From: Microlunatus parietis
Lineage (GTDB): Bacteria; Actinomycetota; Actinomycetes; Propionibacteriales; Propionibacteriaceae
Length of the DNA stretch: 64,000 nucleotides
Direction of reading: 5' to 3'
NCBI RefSeq assembly: GCF_013407955.1
Contig: NZ_JACCBU010000001.1
Location: 3,100,001 to 3,164,000 of the forward strand
Shown: positions 51,287 to 59,956 of the stretch, piece by piece
Layout: every line of letters starts with the position of its first letter
Position numbering within the stretch: position 1 is the stretch's first letter
Translations under genes and position numbers: made by a program
The notes under the pieces: generated by a model
Told to the model about the DNA's origin: nothing
The model's input: only the letters and a program-made list of their open reading frames with translations
Database searches by the model: none

Positions 51287-52145
51287 ACCCAGCCAGTCCC
51301 CCGGTACCGGTCCGCTGCTGGAACTCGACTCGATCCGGCAGGTGTTCCACTCGACCCGGGAGAGCGTGGTCGCGGTCAAGGACGTCAGCCTCAACGTGGG
51401 TCCCGGCGAGGTGGTCTGCCTGGTCGGGCAGAGCGGCTCCGGCAAGAGCACGCTGGCCAAGATCGCCGCCGGACTCCGGCGGCCGACCGGTGGCCAGGTC
51501 CGCTACGACGGCAAGGACGTCTACGACCGGCGGAACCGGCGGGCCTGGAAGACGTTCCGGCGCGGCGTGCAGTACGTCCACCAGGACCCCTACGCCTCGC
51601 TGAACCCGATCCAGGACGTCTACACGATCCTGTCCGCGCCACTGCTGGAGCACAAGCTGGTCAAGGGCGCGGACGAGGCCGAGCAGCGAGTCCGGGAACT
51701 CCTGCTGGAGGTGGACCTGAAACCGGCCGACCGGTTCATCTCGCTGTTCCCGCACCAGATGTCCGGCGGCCAGCGGCAGCGGGTCGCGGTGGCCCGGTCG
51801 CTGACCCTGAACCCGAAGGTGATCCTGGCCGACGAGGCCACCTCGATGCTGGACGTCTCGATCCGGATCGGCCTGCTGGAGATGCTGACCCGGCTGCGGG
51901 TCGACCGGCAGGTCGGCATGCTGTTCATCACCCACGACCTGGCGATGGCCAAGTTCTTCGGCGCCGAGGGCACCATGGCCGTGATGCGGCACGGCGCCGT
52001 CGTCGAGTCCGGGCCGACCCTCGACGTGATCGAGCGGCCGCAGCACCCGTACACGCAGGCCTTGCTGGAGGCGGTTCCGGAGCCGGACCCGGACCTGGCC
52101 CAGCAGAAGCGCGCCGCCCGCCGGCTGCAGGAGGCGACGGCCTGA
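51279..52145 (+). CDS. Peptide ABC transporter ATP-binding protein (DppF-like)
   Basis: A 288-residue ATPase, the second motor of the importer. Walker A is LVGQSGSGKSTLAKIAAGL, the Q loop YVHQDPYASLNP, the signature MSGGQRQRVAVARSL, Walker B ILADEATSMLD (Ala-Asp-Glu, as usual in DppF), and the switch ITHDLAM. RPQHPYTQALLEAVP ends the domain. It is coupled to both neighbours by overlaps of 8 and 1 bases. Confidence 0.93.
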   Translation: MSEPSQSPGTGPLLELDSIRQVFHSTRESVVAVKDVSLNVGPGEVVCLVGQSGSGKSTLAKIAAGLRRPTGGQVRYDGKDVYDRRNRRAWKTFRRGVQYVHQDPYASLNPIQDVYTILSAPLLEHKLVKGADEAEQRVRELLLEVDLKPADRFISLFPHQMSGGQRQRVAVARSLTLNPKVILADEATSMLDVSIRIGLLEMLTRLRVDRQVGMLFITHDLAMAKFFGAEGTMAVMRHGAVVESGPTLDVIERPQHPYTQALLEAVPEPDPDLAQQKRAARRLQEATA

Positions 52146-52390
52146 TGAAACTTCCGCTGGAGGTCGGACGGGCCGGACTCGGCATGATCATGTTCGTCTT
52201 CGTCCTGGCCGCGATGATCTTGTATTTCGGCCGCCCGGCGCCCGGCAGCGCCCCGTTCGTGATCACCGTGATCATGCTGGCCGCGGCGGCACTCCTGTGC
52301 ACGCTCCTGATGATCATCCTCCGGCGGTCGCAACGATCCGATGATCGCAGCAGTTCAGTACACCCAGAGAAGAGGAAGCACCATGACTGA
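52145..52390 (+). CDS. Small two-helix membrane protein in the ABC operon
   Basis: An 81-residue protein with helices LGMIMFVFVLAAMILYF and FVITVIMLAAAALLCTLLMIIL and a charged tail RRSQRSDDRSSSVHPEKRKHHD. No family is recognised. Its ATG shares a base with the DppF-like stop, and its end overlaps the start of the binding-protein gene by 8 bases, so it is part of the operon. Confidence 0.75.
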   Translation: MKLPLEVGRAGLGMIMFVFVLAAMILYFGRPAPGSAPFVITVIMLAAAALLCTLLMIILRRSQRSDDRSSSVHPEKRKHHD

Positions 52391-54218
52391 TGGGCCCCGA
52401 CCGGGATCGCTCCCGGCCTTCACCCGACGCTCGTTCACGGCCCTGGTCCTGGGCGCTGCGAGCGTGCCCGCACTCGGCGCCTGCATGCGCGCCGACCCGA
52501 ACGCCGACGGAGACGGGGGTGACGTCGGGTCCAGCAACCCCGACGGCGCGTTCCACGCCGCGTACCCCTATGTGATGCCGCCGACCGGACACTTCAACTT
52601 CACCCCGGGCCTGACCCAGGCCGTCGCGCTCGGCATCTACCGCGAGTTCACCCTGCCCGCCGGTGCGATGTGGGACTGGGCGGCGCAGGAGTGGCTGTAT
52701 CTGCTCGCCGAGAGCCACCAGTTCGACGAGCAGAAGTTCACCTACAAGTTGAAGTCCGGGCTGACCTGGAGCGACGACTCCCCGATCACGATCAAGGACG
52801 TCGAGATGACGTTCTGGCTGCGCTGGCTGATGAACCAGCAGGAGTGGCCGATGATCAGCGGGCTCGAGGCGACCGGCGACGACACCGTCGAGTTCACCCT
52901 CACCGCCCCGTCGACGGTGCTCGACCGGCGGATCCTCAAGGCCGCGATCCTGCCGGCGTCGGTCTACGGCCGGTTCGGCGAGGAGGCCAAGGCGCTCTTC
53001 GCGGCGAAGAAGGCGACCGACTCCACCGAGGCGAACGCGCTCCGCGAGGAGGTGTCGGCCTGGCGCCCGAAGGACAACGCCACCGAGGTCCTGTCCTCGG
53101 GCCCGTTCCACTGGGACATCGACTCCATGACCGATGCCCGGCTGACCCTGACCAAGCGGGACAGCGGCCTGCTCGCCGACCAGGTGGAGTTCAAGACGAT
53201 CCACATCTACAACGGCGAGACCAACGACATCACGCCGTTGGTGCTGGACGGCACGATCGACTACGCGACCCACGGGTTCCCGGTCTCGACGCAGAAGAAC
53301 TGGGAGTCCGACGGCAAGCACCGCACCCTGAAGCCGGCGGTCTACGCCGGCATGTCGATCTTGTTCGGCAACAACCGCCATCCGGAGTTCAAGGACGCCC
53401 GCTTCCGGCAGGCGATCGCGCACGCGGTCGACCGGGCCGAGGCTGGCCTGATCTCGCTGGACGCCTCCGCCAAAGTGTCGGAGACGATGTCCGGGATGCC
53501 GAGCCTGCTCGACGAGCGCTGGCTGGACGACGAGACCAAGGCCAAGCTCAACCCGTACCCCTTCGACCAGGACAAGGCCGCGGCCCTGCTCGAGGAGGCC
53601 GGCTGGAAGCGCAGCAACAACGCGTGGGCGAAGCCCGACGGCAAGCCCGCTGAGTACCAGTTCACCTTCCCGAGCGACTACGCGGACTACCCGCCGAGCG
53701 CGCAGTACTACGCGGAGAAGCTGACCGCCTTCGGCATCAAGGTGGCCCTGGACGGCATCGAGAGCCCGAACATGACCGACCGGATCTACCAGAGCCGGTT
53801 CGACCTGGCCACCGCGTCGTGGGGCGGCCAGGAGGTCCATCCGCACTACGCGTACAGCACGGCGTTCATCAACGACAACGAGCCGATCGCCCGCAACCAG
53901 GGCGGCCGCGGGATGGACTTCGATCTGAAGCGGAACGTCCCGGGCGTCGGCCAGGTCGACATCCAGGACCTCGTCATCCGATCGGGCCAGGGCCTGAACG
54001 AGGACGAGCAGCGGGCGCTGATCCAGCAGCTGGCGATTATCTTCAACCACGAGTTGCCGCGGCTCCCGGCCTGGGAGCGGTTCGGCAACAACCCCGCCCA
54101 GGAAGGGCCGCGGGTGAAGGAGTTCCCGGCCGACGACGACCCGATCTGGCAGAGCGCCGCCTACATCGACAACCCGGTGGTCATGTCGCTGTACCGGGGG
54201 ACGATCGTTCCTTCGTGA
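52383..54218 (+). CDS. Peptide ABC transporter substrate-binding lipoprotein (SBP_bac_5)
   Basis: A 611-residue binding protein of the DppA/OppA type. The N-terminus has FTRRSFTALVLGAASVPALGAC: twin arginines and a lipobox with the acylated Cys near residue 34, so it may be a Tat-exported lipoprotein. The SBP_bac_5 domain follows (FTYKLKSGLTWSDDSPITIKDV, FRQAIAHAVDRAEAG, LNPYPFDQDKAAALLEEAGW). It gives the transporter its specificity for oligopeptides or similar solutes; the ligand is not predictable. It is last of the transporter genes, with a MutT-like gene overlapping its stop. Confidence 0.92.
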   Translation: MTDGPRPGSLPAFTRRSFTALVLGAASVPALGACMRADPNADGDGGDVGSSNPDGAFHAAYPYVMPPTGHFNFTPGLTQAVALGIYREFTLPAGAMWDWAAQEWLYLLAESHQFDEQKFTYKLKSGLTWSDDSPITIKDVEMTFWLRWLMNQQEWPMISGLEATGDDTVEFTLTAPSTVLDRRILKAAILPASVYGRFGEEAKALFAAKKATDSTEANALREEVSAWRPKDNATEVLSSGPFHWDIDSMTDARLTLTKRDSGLLADQVEFKTIHIYNGETNDITPLVLDGTIDYATHGFPVSTQKNWESDGKHRTLKPAVYAGMSILFGNNRHPEFKDARFRQAIAHAVDRAEAGLISLDASAKVSETMSGMPSLLDERWLDDETKAKLNPYPFDQDKAAALLEEAGWKRSNNAWAKPDGKPAEYQFTFPSDYADYPPSAQYYAEKLTAFGIKVALDGIESPNMTDRIYQSRFDLATASWGGQEVHPHYAYSTAFINDNEPIARNQGGRGMDFDLKRNVPGVGQVDIQDLVIRSGQGLNEDEQRALIQQLAIIFNHELPRLPAWERFGNNPAQEGPRVKEFPADDDPIWQSAAYIDNPVVMSLYRGTIVPS

Positions 54219-54658
54219 CCCCAGCCGCGCCGGAGACCACCGGCCCGGAACCGCCCGGGCTGGTGGTCGCGGCCGCGATCCTCGATGATCCGGTACGACC
54301 TCGCCGGCTGCTCGCCGCGCGACGCAGCCGGCCGGCCGAACTGGCCGGCCGGTGGGAGTTCCCGGGCGGCAAGGTGGAGCCGGGCGAGGCGCCGATCGAC
54401 GCGCTGGTGCGCGAGATCGTCGAGGAGCTCGGCGTCATGATCGAACTCGGCACCGAGCTCTCCGACGGCACTCCCTGGATGATCACGCCGGCCTGGCGGC
54501 TCCGGGTCTGGACCGCGACACGGGCCGACGGGCGGGAGCCGGCGCCCGCCGATTCCCATGATCAGCTTCGCTGGCTCGGCCGGGCCGAGCTGGCGACCGT
54601 CGACTGGCTGCCGCCGGACCGACCGGCGGTCCGGCTGCTCGGTGCGCTGTTGCGCTGA
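54215..54658 (+). CDS. MutT-type NUDIX hydrolase
   Basis: A 147-residue NUDIX protein: LLAARRSRPAELAGRWEFPGGKVEPGEAPIDALVREIVEELGV carries the full NUDIX box with REIVEELG. WEFPGGKVEPGE and the late LRWLGRAEL-WLPPDRP are typical of (deoxy)nucleoside triphosphate pyrophosphohydrolases such as MutT or CTP-specific forms. GTG start overlapping the binding-protein stop (GTGA). It appears to be carried along in the operon; a functional link to peptide uptake is not evident. Confidence 0.88.
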   Translation: MTPAAPETTGPEPPGLVVAAAILDDPVRPRRLLAARRSRPAELAGRWEFPGGKVEPGEAPIDALVREIVEELGVMIELGTELSDGTPWMITPAWRLRVWTATRADGREPAPADSHDQLRWLGRAELATVDWLPPDRPAVRLLGALLR

Positions 54659-54689
54659 GCCGTGGTGTCGGGGCGAGCGGGGCCGAGGG

Positions 54690-55493
54690 TCAGGCCAGGC
54701 CGAGCACGTCGCTCAGTTCGGCGGCGAACTCGGCGGCACCGGCGCCGGTCGGGCTGATCACCACCTGGTCGGCACCGGCGTCCCAGTGCCGCCGCACCTC
54801 GGCGGCCACCGTCTCCGCGTCACCCCAGGGCACCACCGTGTCGACCAGACGATCGTCCACCCGGTCCAGCTCCGCCTCGGCGAACCCGAGCCGGGTCAGA
54901 TGGGACCGGTAGCCCGGCACCTGGGTCAGGAAGCCGAGCGTCTCCCGGACCGCCGCCCGGGCCCGGGTCGGATCGGTGTCGCCGACGACGAGCAGGTCCA
55001 CGATCTGCTGCGCCTCGCCGAGAGCCTGCCGGCTCTGCGCGGTGAACTCGGGCGTGACCAGCAGCGTGATCGCGCCGGCGAAGCGCTCGCGGGCGAGAGC
55101 CAGCTTGCGCGGGCCGAGCGCGGCCAGATAGCGACGCTCCCGCGGGACGGGCGTCGCCGCCCGGTCGAGCCGGTCGAGATAGTCGTGCAACGCCTGCAGG
55201 GAACGGGGTTGCTGGGCGCCGCCGAGCCCGACTAGGAACCGGCCCGGAGCCACGGCCTCCAGGTCCGCGTACGCCGCGGCCACCTGGTCGGCCGGGAACA
55301 CCCCGGTCGGGATGATGCCGGTCGCGACCGTCATGGCCCGGGTGCCCAGGATCAGGTCGCCGACCAGCGACAGCGACTTCAGTTGACCGCCCGCGATCCA
55401 GGCGGCTCGATAGCCCTGCTCTTCGTACCGCTGTGCCTGGGACGTGAAGTCGTCCGCCACTTCAACCGCGATGCCTGCCTTGCCAAGTTCCAT
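54690..55493 (-). CDS. F420-dependent LLM-class oxidoreductase
   Basis: A 267-residue luciferase-like barrel of the actinobacterial F420 group (MSMEG_4141-like). GIAVEVADDFTSQAQRYEEQGYRAAWIAGG starts the barrel, then VATGIIPTGVFPADQVAAAYADLEAVAPGRFLVGLG and LAALGPRKLALARERFAGAITLLVTPE. These enzymes transfer hydride with coenzyme F420; the substrate is unknown. The ATG follows TACCGT (opposite 55501-55506) by 7 bases, a leaderless arrangement. Confidence 0.85.
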   Translation of the reverse strand: MELGKAGIAVEVADDFTSQAQRYEEQGYRAAWIAGGQLKSLSLVGDLILGTRAMTVATGIIPTGVFPADQVAAAYADLEAVAPGRFLVGLGGAQQPRSLQALHDYLDRLDRAATPVPRERRYLAALGPRKLALARERFAGAITLLVTPEFTAQSRQALGEAQQIVDLLVVGDTDPTRARAAVRETLGFLTQVPGYRSHLTRLGFAEAELDRVDDRLVDTVVPWGDAETVAAEVRRHWDAGADQVVISPTGAGAAEFAAELSDVLGLA

Positions 55494-55741
55494 GCCCTGG
55501 ACGGTAGGACCTCAACCTCGGTTGAGGTCAACTCCCGATCGCACCGCGGGACCCGGGCCGACCCGTCGTGCTACCCAGGATCGAGGGCCGTCAAACAGAT
55601 TGTGGTGATCAACCGCGACTCAGGATCACGGTTTGATGTCGGTCGGTCACGACGCGAAGAATTCGTGCGGCTGATCATCGCCAGAACCGGCGAACGAGCG
55701 CTACGTTGGTTTGGTCCAACTAACGATTGAGGGAGACAGAG

Positions 55742-56020
55742 ATGGGCTTTCTTGGATTCTTGCTGTTGGGCCTGATTGCGGGAGCCATTGCCAAGTTGAT
55801 CCTGCCCGGGAAGCAGGCCGGTGGGTGGATCGCCACCCTCATTCTCGGAGTCGTCGGAGCGCTGCTCGGCGGCTGGCTCGGCGGGCTGATCTTCAACGTC
55901 AACCTCGGCGGATTCTTCGAATTGCGCAGCTGGTTGCTCGCCATCGTCGGCTCGCTGATCGTCTTGATCATCTGGGGATTCATCTCCAACCGGTTCGGCA
56001 GCAAGAAGGCCGCCGACTGA
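55742..56020 (+). CDS. GlsB/YeaQ/YmgE-family membrane protein
   Basis: A 92-residue protein with three hydrophobic helices and the family pattern GFLLLGLIAGAIAKLILPGKQAGGWIATLILGVVGALLGGWLGG. These transglycosylase-associated stress proteins are small, Gly-rich and often general-stress induced. GAGGGAG lies 7 bases before the ATG. A GTTGG/CCAAC inverted repeat near 55706-55720 may be part of its control region. Confidence 0.9.
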   Translation: MGFLGFLLLGLIAGAIAKLILPGKQAGGWIATLILGVVGALLGGWLGGLIFNVNLGGFFELRSWLLAIVGSLIVLIIWGFISNRFGSKKAAD

Positions 56021-56030
56021 CGCTCGGCCG

Positions 56031-56082
56031 GGCAGGAGTTGATCAGCCGATCAGCCGATCAGCTGATCAACTCCTCCTGCCG
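56031..56082. terminator. Bidirectional hairpin built from TGATCAGC units
   Basis: AGGAGTTGATCAGC at 56034-56047 and its complement at 56062-56075 form a 14-bp stem. The loop is two further copies of CGATCAGC-like units. It lies between two convergent genes and includes the stop codon of the MFS gene. Confidence 0.7.
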
Positions 56083-57240
56083 TGCCGGAACTAGGGACAC
56101 CGCGATCGCCGGGCAAACCGCCGTCAGGGCGAACGCCAACGGATAGCCCAGAACGGTGATCGCGGCGCCGAGTACGGGCGGTACCAGCGAGGCGGTCAGG
56201 AACTGGGCCGTGTTCTGCGCACCGAGAGCCCGGCCGGACCAGAACGGGCCGGCCCGCTCCGCGATCGCCGTGAAGGCGAGGCCGTTGTCGGCCACGGTGA
56301 TCACCGTGGCGAGGACCAGCATCACGACCGCCACGGGCGAATCGAGTTGATCGGCGGCGGCGAGCATGATCATCGTCACGGCCGCCGCGATCGCCACCCA
56401 ACGCAGCGGACGCATCCGGCTGCGGACCCGGTCCGACAGCTGTCCGGCCGCGATCCGGCCCAGGGCTCCGAGCACCTGGGTGATCGCGATCAACGTACCG
56501 GCGGCGCCCGGCGACCAGCCGCGCTCGCCGATCAGCCAGACCAGGCCGAACGTCCAGACCATGAACTGCGGCACCACCAGGAGCACCGACACCGCGTGCA
56601 CTCGCCAGAGAAACCCGCCGCTCCGGTACGGATTCGCCAGCTGACCCGCCGCGGCCGGGTCGGACCGCTCCGGCCGGGCCGGATCGAGCACGACCAGGAA
56701 GGACAGCACGGCGGCCGCCACCGCCAGCGCGGCGGACAGCCAGAGGGCGGCGCCGAGGCCGTACCCGAGGGCCAAGGTGGGTACGGTGATCGCCGCCAGG
56801 CCGACCCCGAGCGGCTGGGCCATCTGCCGGATCCCCATCGCCAGGCCGCGCCGGTGCGCCGGGAACCAGCCGACGACGACCCGCCCACTGGCCGCGTTCG
56901 TGCTGGCGGCGGCCATCCCGCCCAGCAGCAGGAACGCCGAGATCATGATCATCGAGTCCGACAGCGCCGCCCCGGCTCCCGCGGCCGCGGTCAGCGCGGT
57001 GCCGACGACCAGCACTCGACGCTCACCGATCCGATCCACAACGGCGCCCCAGGCGATCAGGGCGAGCATGGTCCCGATCGTCGGCATCGCGACGACGACG
57101 CCCGCCTCGATCAGCGTCAACCCGTGCCGGCCGCGCAGTTCGGGGATCATGAAGGCGATGCCATGGACGAAGAACGCGCTGGTCGCCTGGGCCAGCATGC
57201 TCACCGCCAACAGGGCCCAGCGGCGGAATTCGCTGATCAT
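56059..57240 (-). CDS. MFS transporter
   Basis: A 393-residue carrier with twelve helices, resembling the CynX/NarK or oxalate-formate type layout. ELRGRHGLTLIEAGVVVAMPTIGTMLALIAWGAVVDRIGERRVLVVG holds the conserved loop 2-3 motif, and VVVGWFPAHRRGLAMGIRQMAQPLGVGLAA is helix 4-5. Substrate unknown. The ATG at 57240 is preferred; upstream codons are not conserved. An inverted repeat CATTTC/GAATG (57250-57270) may be an operator. Confidence 0.85.
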   Translation of the reverse strand: MISEFRRWALLAVSMLAQATSAFFVHGIAFMIPELRGRHGLTLIEAGVVVAMPTIGTMLALIAWGAVVDRIGERRVLVVGTALTAAAGAGAALSDSMIMISAFLLLGGMAAASTNAASGRVVVGWFPAHRRGLAMGIRQMAQPLGVGLAAITVPTLALGYGLGAALWLSAALAVAAAVLSFLVVLDPARPERSDPAAAGQLANPYRSGGFLWRVHAVSVLLVVPQFMVWTFGLVWLIGERGWSPGAAGTLIAITQVLGALGRIAAGQLSDRVRSRMRPLRWVAIAAAVTMIMLAAADQLDSPVAVVMLVLATVITVADNGLAFTAIAERAGPFWSGRALGAQNTAQFLTASLVPPVLGAAITVLGYPLAFALTAVCPAIAVSLVPARQEELIS

Positions 57241-57298
57241 GGTCGTCTCACATTTCAATACAGAATGTCTCGAATCATGATCAGTGTAGAGCAACGCG

Positions 57299-57315
57299 CT
57301 TCGACAGGCTCAGGG
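57299..57315. repeat. Dispersed CTTCGACAGGCTCAGGG repeat, copy 2
   Basis: Identical to 45455-45471. This copy lies between the MFS promoter region and the 3' end of the acetoacetyl-CoA synthetase gene. Confidence 0.6.
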
Positions 57316-57323
57316 AACGTTGC

Positions 57324-59339
57324 TCAGCTCCCCTTCTGGTCGCGGAGCGGGGCCAGCCGCGGCTCGCGCCGCGCGAAGTCGGCGAACCAGTCCAGCATCT
57401 CGGGCGCCGTGATCGAACCCTTGCCGCCGCTCACCGACGCCAGGTCGGCGCCGCGCAGGATCCGCTTCACCGGCACCTCGAGCTTCTTGCCGGTCAGGGT
57501 GCGCGGCACTGCGGGCACCGCGATGATCGCGTCCGGCACGTGCCGCGGCGACAACCGGGTCCGCAGCTCCGTCTTGATCCGGTCGCGCAGCGCGTCGTCC
57601 AGCTCGGTGCCGGGCTCGGTGACGACGAACAGCGGCAGGAAGTAGCCGCCGTCCGGCAGTTCGACGCCGATCACCAGGCTGTCCGCGATGCCCGGCACGC
57701 CGTCGACGACGCCGTAGAGATCGGCCGAGCCCATCCGGATCCCCTGCCGGTTCAGGGTGGCATCGGAGCGGCCGGAGATCGCGGCCGAACCGTCGGCGAA
57801 GATCGTGAGCCAGTCACCGTGCCGCCAGACGCCGGGATAGAGGTCGAAGTAGGCCTCGCGGTAGCGTTCGCCGGTCGGGTCGCCGAGCAGCCGGATCGGC
57901 ATCGACGGCAGCGGAGCGGTGATCACCATCTCGCCCTCGGTCCCGATCAGGTCGTTGCCGTCGGGATCCCAGCTGTGCAGGTCGACGCCGAGGTACGGCG
58001 CCGCCATCCGGCCCGCATACACCGGGAGCAGTTGGGACGCGCCGACCAGCACGCCGCAGAGATCCGTACCGCCACTGACCGAGGCGAACCAACACCGGTC
58101 CGACACGGCCTCGGAAACCCACACCCAGGCCTCGGCCGGCAACGGCGAGCCGGTCTGCAGGATCGACCGCAGCCGGCTCAGGTCATGATCATCCCGCGGC
58201 CGGGCGCCGGCTCGGAACCCGGCGTCCAGGTAGCCGGCGCCGATGCCGAGCACGGTGGTCCCGGTCCGGGCGGCGATCCGCCAGACCGCGTCGCCGCCGC
58301 CGGCCGTCGGGCTGCCTTCGTACAAGATCACGGTGGCGCCGAACATCAGGCCGCCGACCAGGTAGTTCCACATCATCCAGCTCGCCGAGGTGATCACGCA
58401 GTAGCGATCGTCGGGCCGGATGTCGGAGCCGAGCCCGATCGAGGCCAGGAAGCCGAACACGATGCCGCCGTGGGACTGCACGATGCCCTTCGGCCGGCCG
58501 GTGGTGCCGGACGACCAGAGCACCCAGAGGGGATGATCGAACTCCAGGGCGGCGAAGATCAGTTCGGCCTCGGGTGCCACGGCCTCGGTCCAGGCGATCC
58601 GTTGCGGGCCGAGGCCGGACCAGTCGGCGCCGCCGACCAGGTCGACCGTGATCACCAGACGGACGCCGGGCAGCGCGGTGATCAACTCCCGGGCCTGCGG
58701 CGTCCGGTCGAACAGCTTGCCGTTGTAGCGGTAGCCGTCCGCGACCAAGATCACCGACGGTTCCGCCTGCTCGAACCGGCTCACCACCGCGGCCACGCCG
58801 AAGTCCGGCGAGCAGGAGGTCCAGGTGGCGCCGAGGCTCGCCGCGGCCAACAGCGCGATCACGGTCTCGGCGACGTTCGGGAGATAGGCCGCGACGCAGT
58901 CGCCCGGGCCGATCCCGGCCGAGCGCAGCGTCTCGGCCAGGCCGGCCACCCGGCGCCGCAACTCGGCCCGGGTGAGTTCGACCGGCTCGTCCCGCTCGTC
59001 GATCACGATCAACGCGACCGGCGACTCGTCCGGGACCGGCCGGAGCAATTCCTCGGCGAAGTTGAGCCGGGCGCCGGGACACCAGCGGGCACCGGGCATC
59101 GTCGGATCGGCCAGGATCCGCTCGGCGCCAAGATCGACTCCGGGCCGGAAGAAGCGCCAGACGGCCGCCCAGAACTCCTCCGGCTGCGCGACACTCCAGC
59201 GGTGCAGCGAGGCGTAGTCCGGATGGTGCAGGCCGAGGTCGGCAGCCACAAAGTCCCGGAACCGGGCCACCTGCGACCGCTGGGTGGCGTCCTCGTCGGG
59301 TGTCCACAGTTCCACTCCGGCAGTCCGATCGGCGACCAT
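57324..59339 (-). CDS. Acetoacetate--CoA ligase
   Basis: A 671-residue adenylate-forming enzyme. The N-terminus FVAADLGLHHPDYASLHRWSVAQPEEFWAAVWRFF and NFAEELLRP are typical of acetoacetyl-CoA synthetase. The AMP-binding core is VLWSSGTTGRPKGIVQSHGG, GTDLCGVLVG and HGDWLTIFADGSAAISGRSDATLNRQGIRMGSADLY, and the C-terminal lysine motif is TLTGKKLEVPVKRIL. It activates acetoacetate with ATP and CoA, feeding ketone or polyhydroxybutyrate metabolism. GGGAGCGGGG precedes the ATG. Confidence 0.92.
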   Translation of the reverse strand: MVADRTAGVELWTPDEDATQRSQVARFRDFVAADLGLHHPDYASLHRWSVAQPEEFWAAVWRFFRPGVDLGAERILADPTMPGARWCPGARLNFAEELLRPVPDESPVALIVIDERDEPVELTRAELRRRVAGLAETLRSAGIGPGDCVAAYLPNVAETVIALLAAASLGATWTSCSPDFGVAAVVSRFEQAEPSVILVADGYRYNGKLFDRTPQARELITALPGVRLVITVDLVGGADWSGLGPQRIAWTEAVAPEAELIFAALEFDHPLWVLWSSGTTGRPKGIVQSHGGIVFGFLASIGLGSDIRPDDRYCVITSASWMMWNYLVGGLMFGATVILYEGSPTAGGGDAVWRIAARTGTTVLGIGAGYLDAGFRAGARPRDDHDLSRLRSILQTGSPLPAEAWVWVSEAVSDRCWFASVSGGTDLCGVLVGASQLLPVYAGRMAAPYLGVDLHSWDPDGNDLIGTEGEMVITAPLPSMPIRLLGDPTGERYREAYFDLYPGVWRHGDWLTIFADGSAAISGRSDATLNRQGIRMGSADLYGVVDGVPGIADSLVIGVELPDGGYFLPLFVVTEPGTELDDALRDRIKTELRTRLSPRHVPDAIIAVPAVPRTLTGKKLEVPVKRILRGADLASVSGGKGSITAPEMLDWFADFARREPRLAPLRDQKGS

Positions 59340-59416
59340 CGCCCCGCTCCCTTCCGCGCTGTCGGGAAGGCTATGCGATTCTGGACGGCGAATCGAGGAT
59401 CGCCGAGGAGGAACGG

Positions 59417-59956
59417 ATGCTGCACCTGCGGGTGATCTCGCCCGACGCGCTCACCGACCCGACCCTGGACCTGTTGCGGGACGACGAGGCGGTGACCCAC
59501 CTGTTCGTGCTCCGGGGCGCCGCGCAACGCCCGGCCGGCGACGTGATCAGCTGCGACATCGCGCGGGAGGGTGCCCAGGACATCCTGGACCGGCTCCGCG
59601 GGCTGGGGCTGGAGAAGGAGGGCGGCATCAGCGTCGAGCAGGTCGACCTGACCCTCTCCACCGCTGCCGACTCGGCCGTCGACAGGACGCCGGGTGAGCC
59701 GAGTGACGCGATCGTCTGGTCCGACATCGAGCAGCGCTCCGGCGACGAGGCGAAGCTGAGCTGGACGTACCTGGTCCTCATGACGGTGGCCATGATCATC
59801 GCCAGCATCGGGGCCTACTGGGTGCCGTGGGAGGCCGGCGGCTCGGTCGTGCAGTTGTTGATCAACCTCGCGGCAATCATCGTCGCCGGGGTGCTCACCT
59901 TGATCATCCAGCGGTACGCCCAGCGACAGCTGGCCCGGCGACGGAGCCGCTCATGA
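59417..59956 (+). CDS. Shortened DUF389 membrane protein
   Basis: A 179-residue protein. The N-terminal cytoplasmic half is a normal DUF389 domain: MLHLRVISPDALTDPTLDLL, HLFVLRGAAQRPAGDVISCDIAREGA, VWSDIEQRSGDEAKLSWTYLVLMTVAMIIASIGA. Full-length members then have five or six helices starting with PILIVGAMVVGPEFGP; here that part is absent and the chain goes directly to a last helix LLINLAAIIVAGVLTLIIQ. About 120 residues appear to be lost in frame. AGGAGGAACGG gives the start. It is coupled to the methylase gene by ATGA. Confidence 0.75.
   Translation: MLHLRVISPDALTDPTLDLLRDDEAVTHLFVLRGAAQRPAGDVISCDIAREGAQDILDRLRGLGLEKEGGISVEQVDLTLSTAADSAVDRTPGEPSDAIVWSDIEQRSGDEAKLSWTYLVLMTVAMIIASIGAYWVPWEAGGSVVQLLINLAAIIVAGVLTLIIQRYAQRQLARRRSRS

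Noticed and set aside
57241-57294. An N-terminal extension of the second MFS transporter
   Set aside because: It is hydrophilic, lies over a probable operator, and the ATG at 57240 starts the transporter fold directly.
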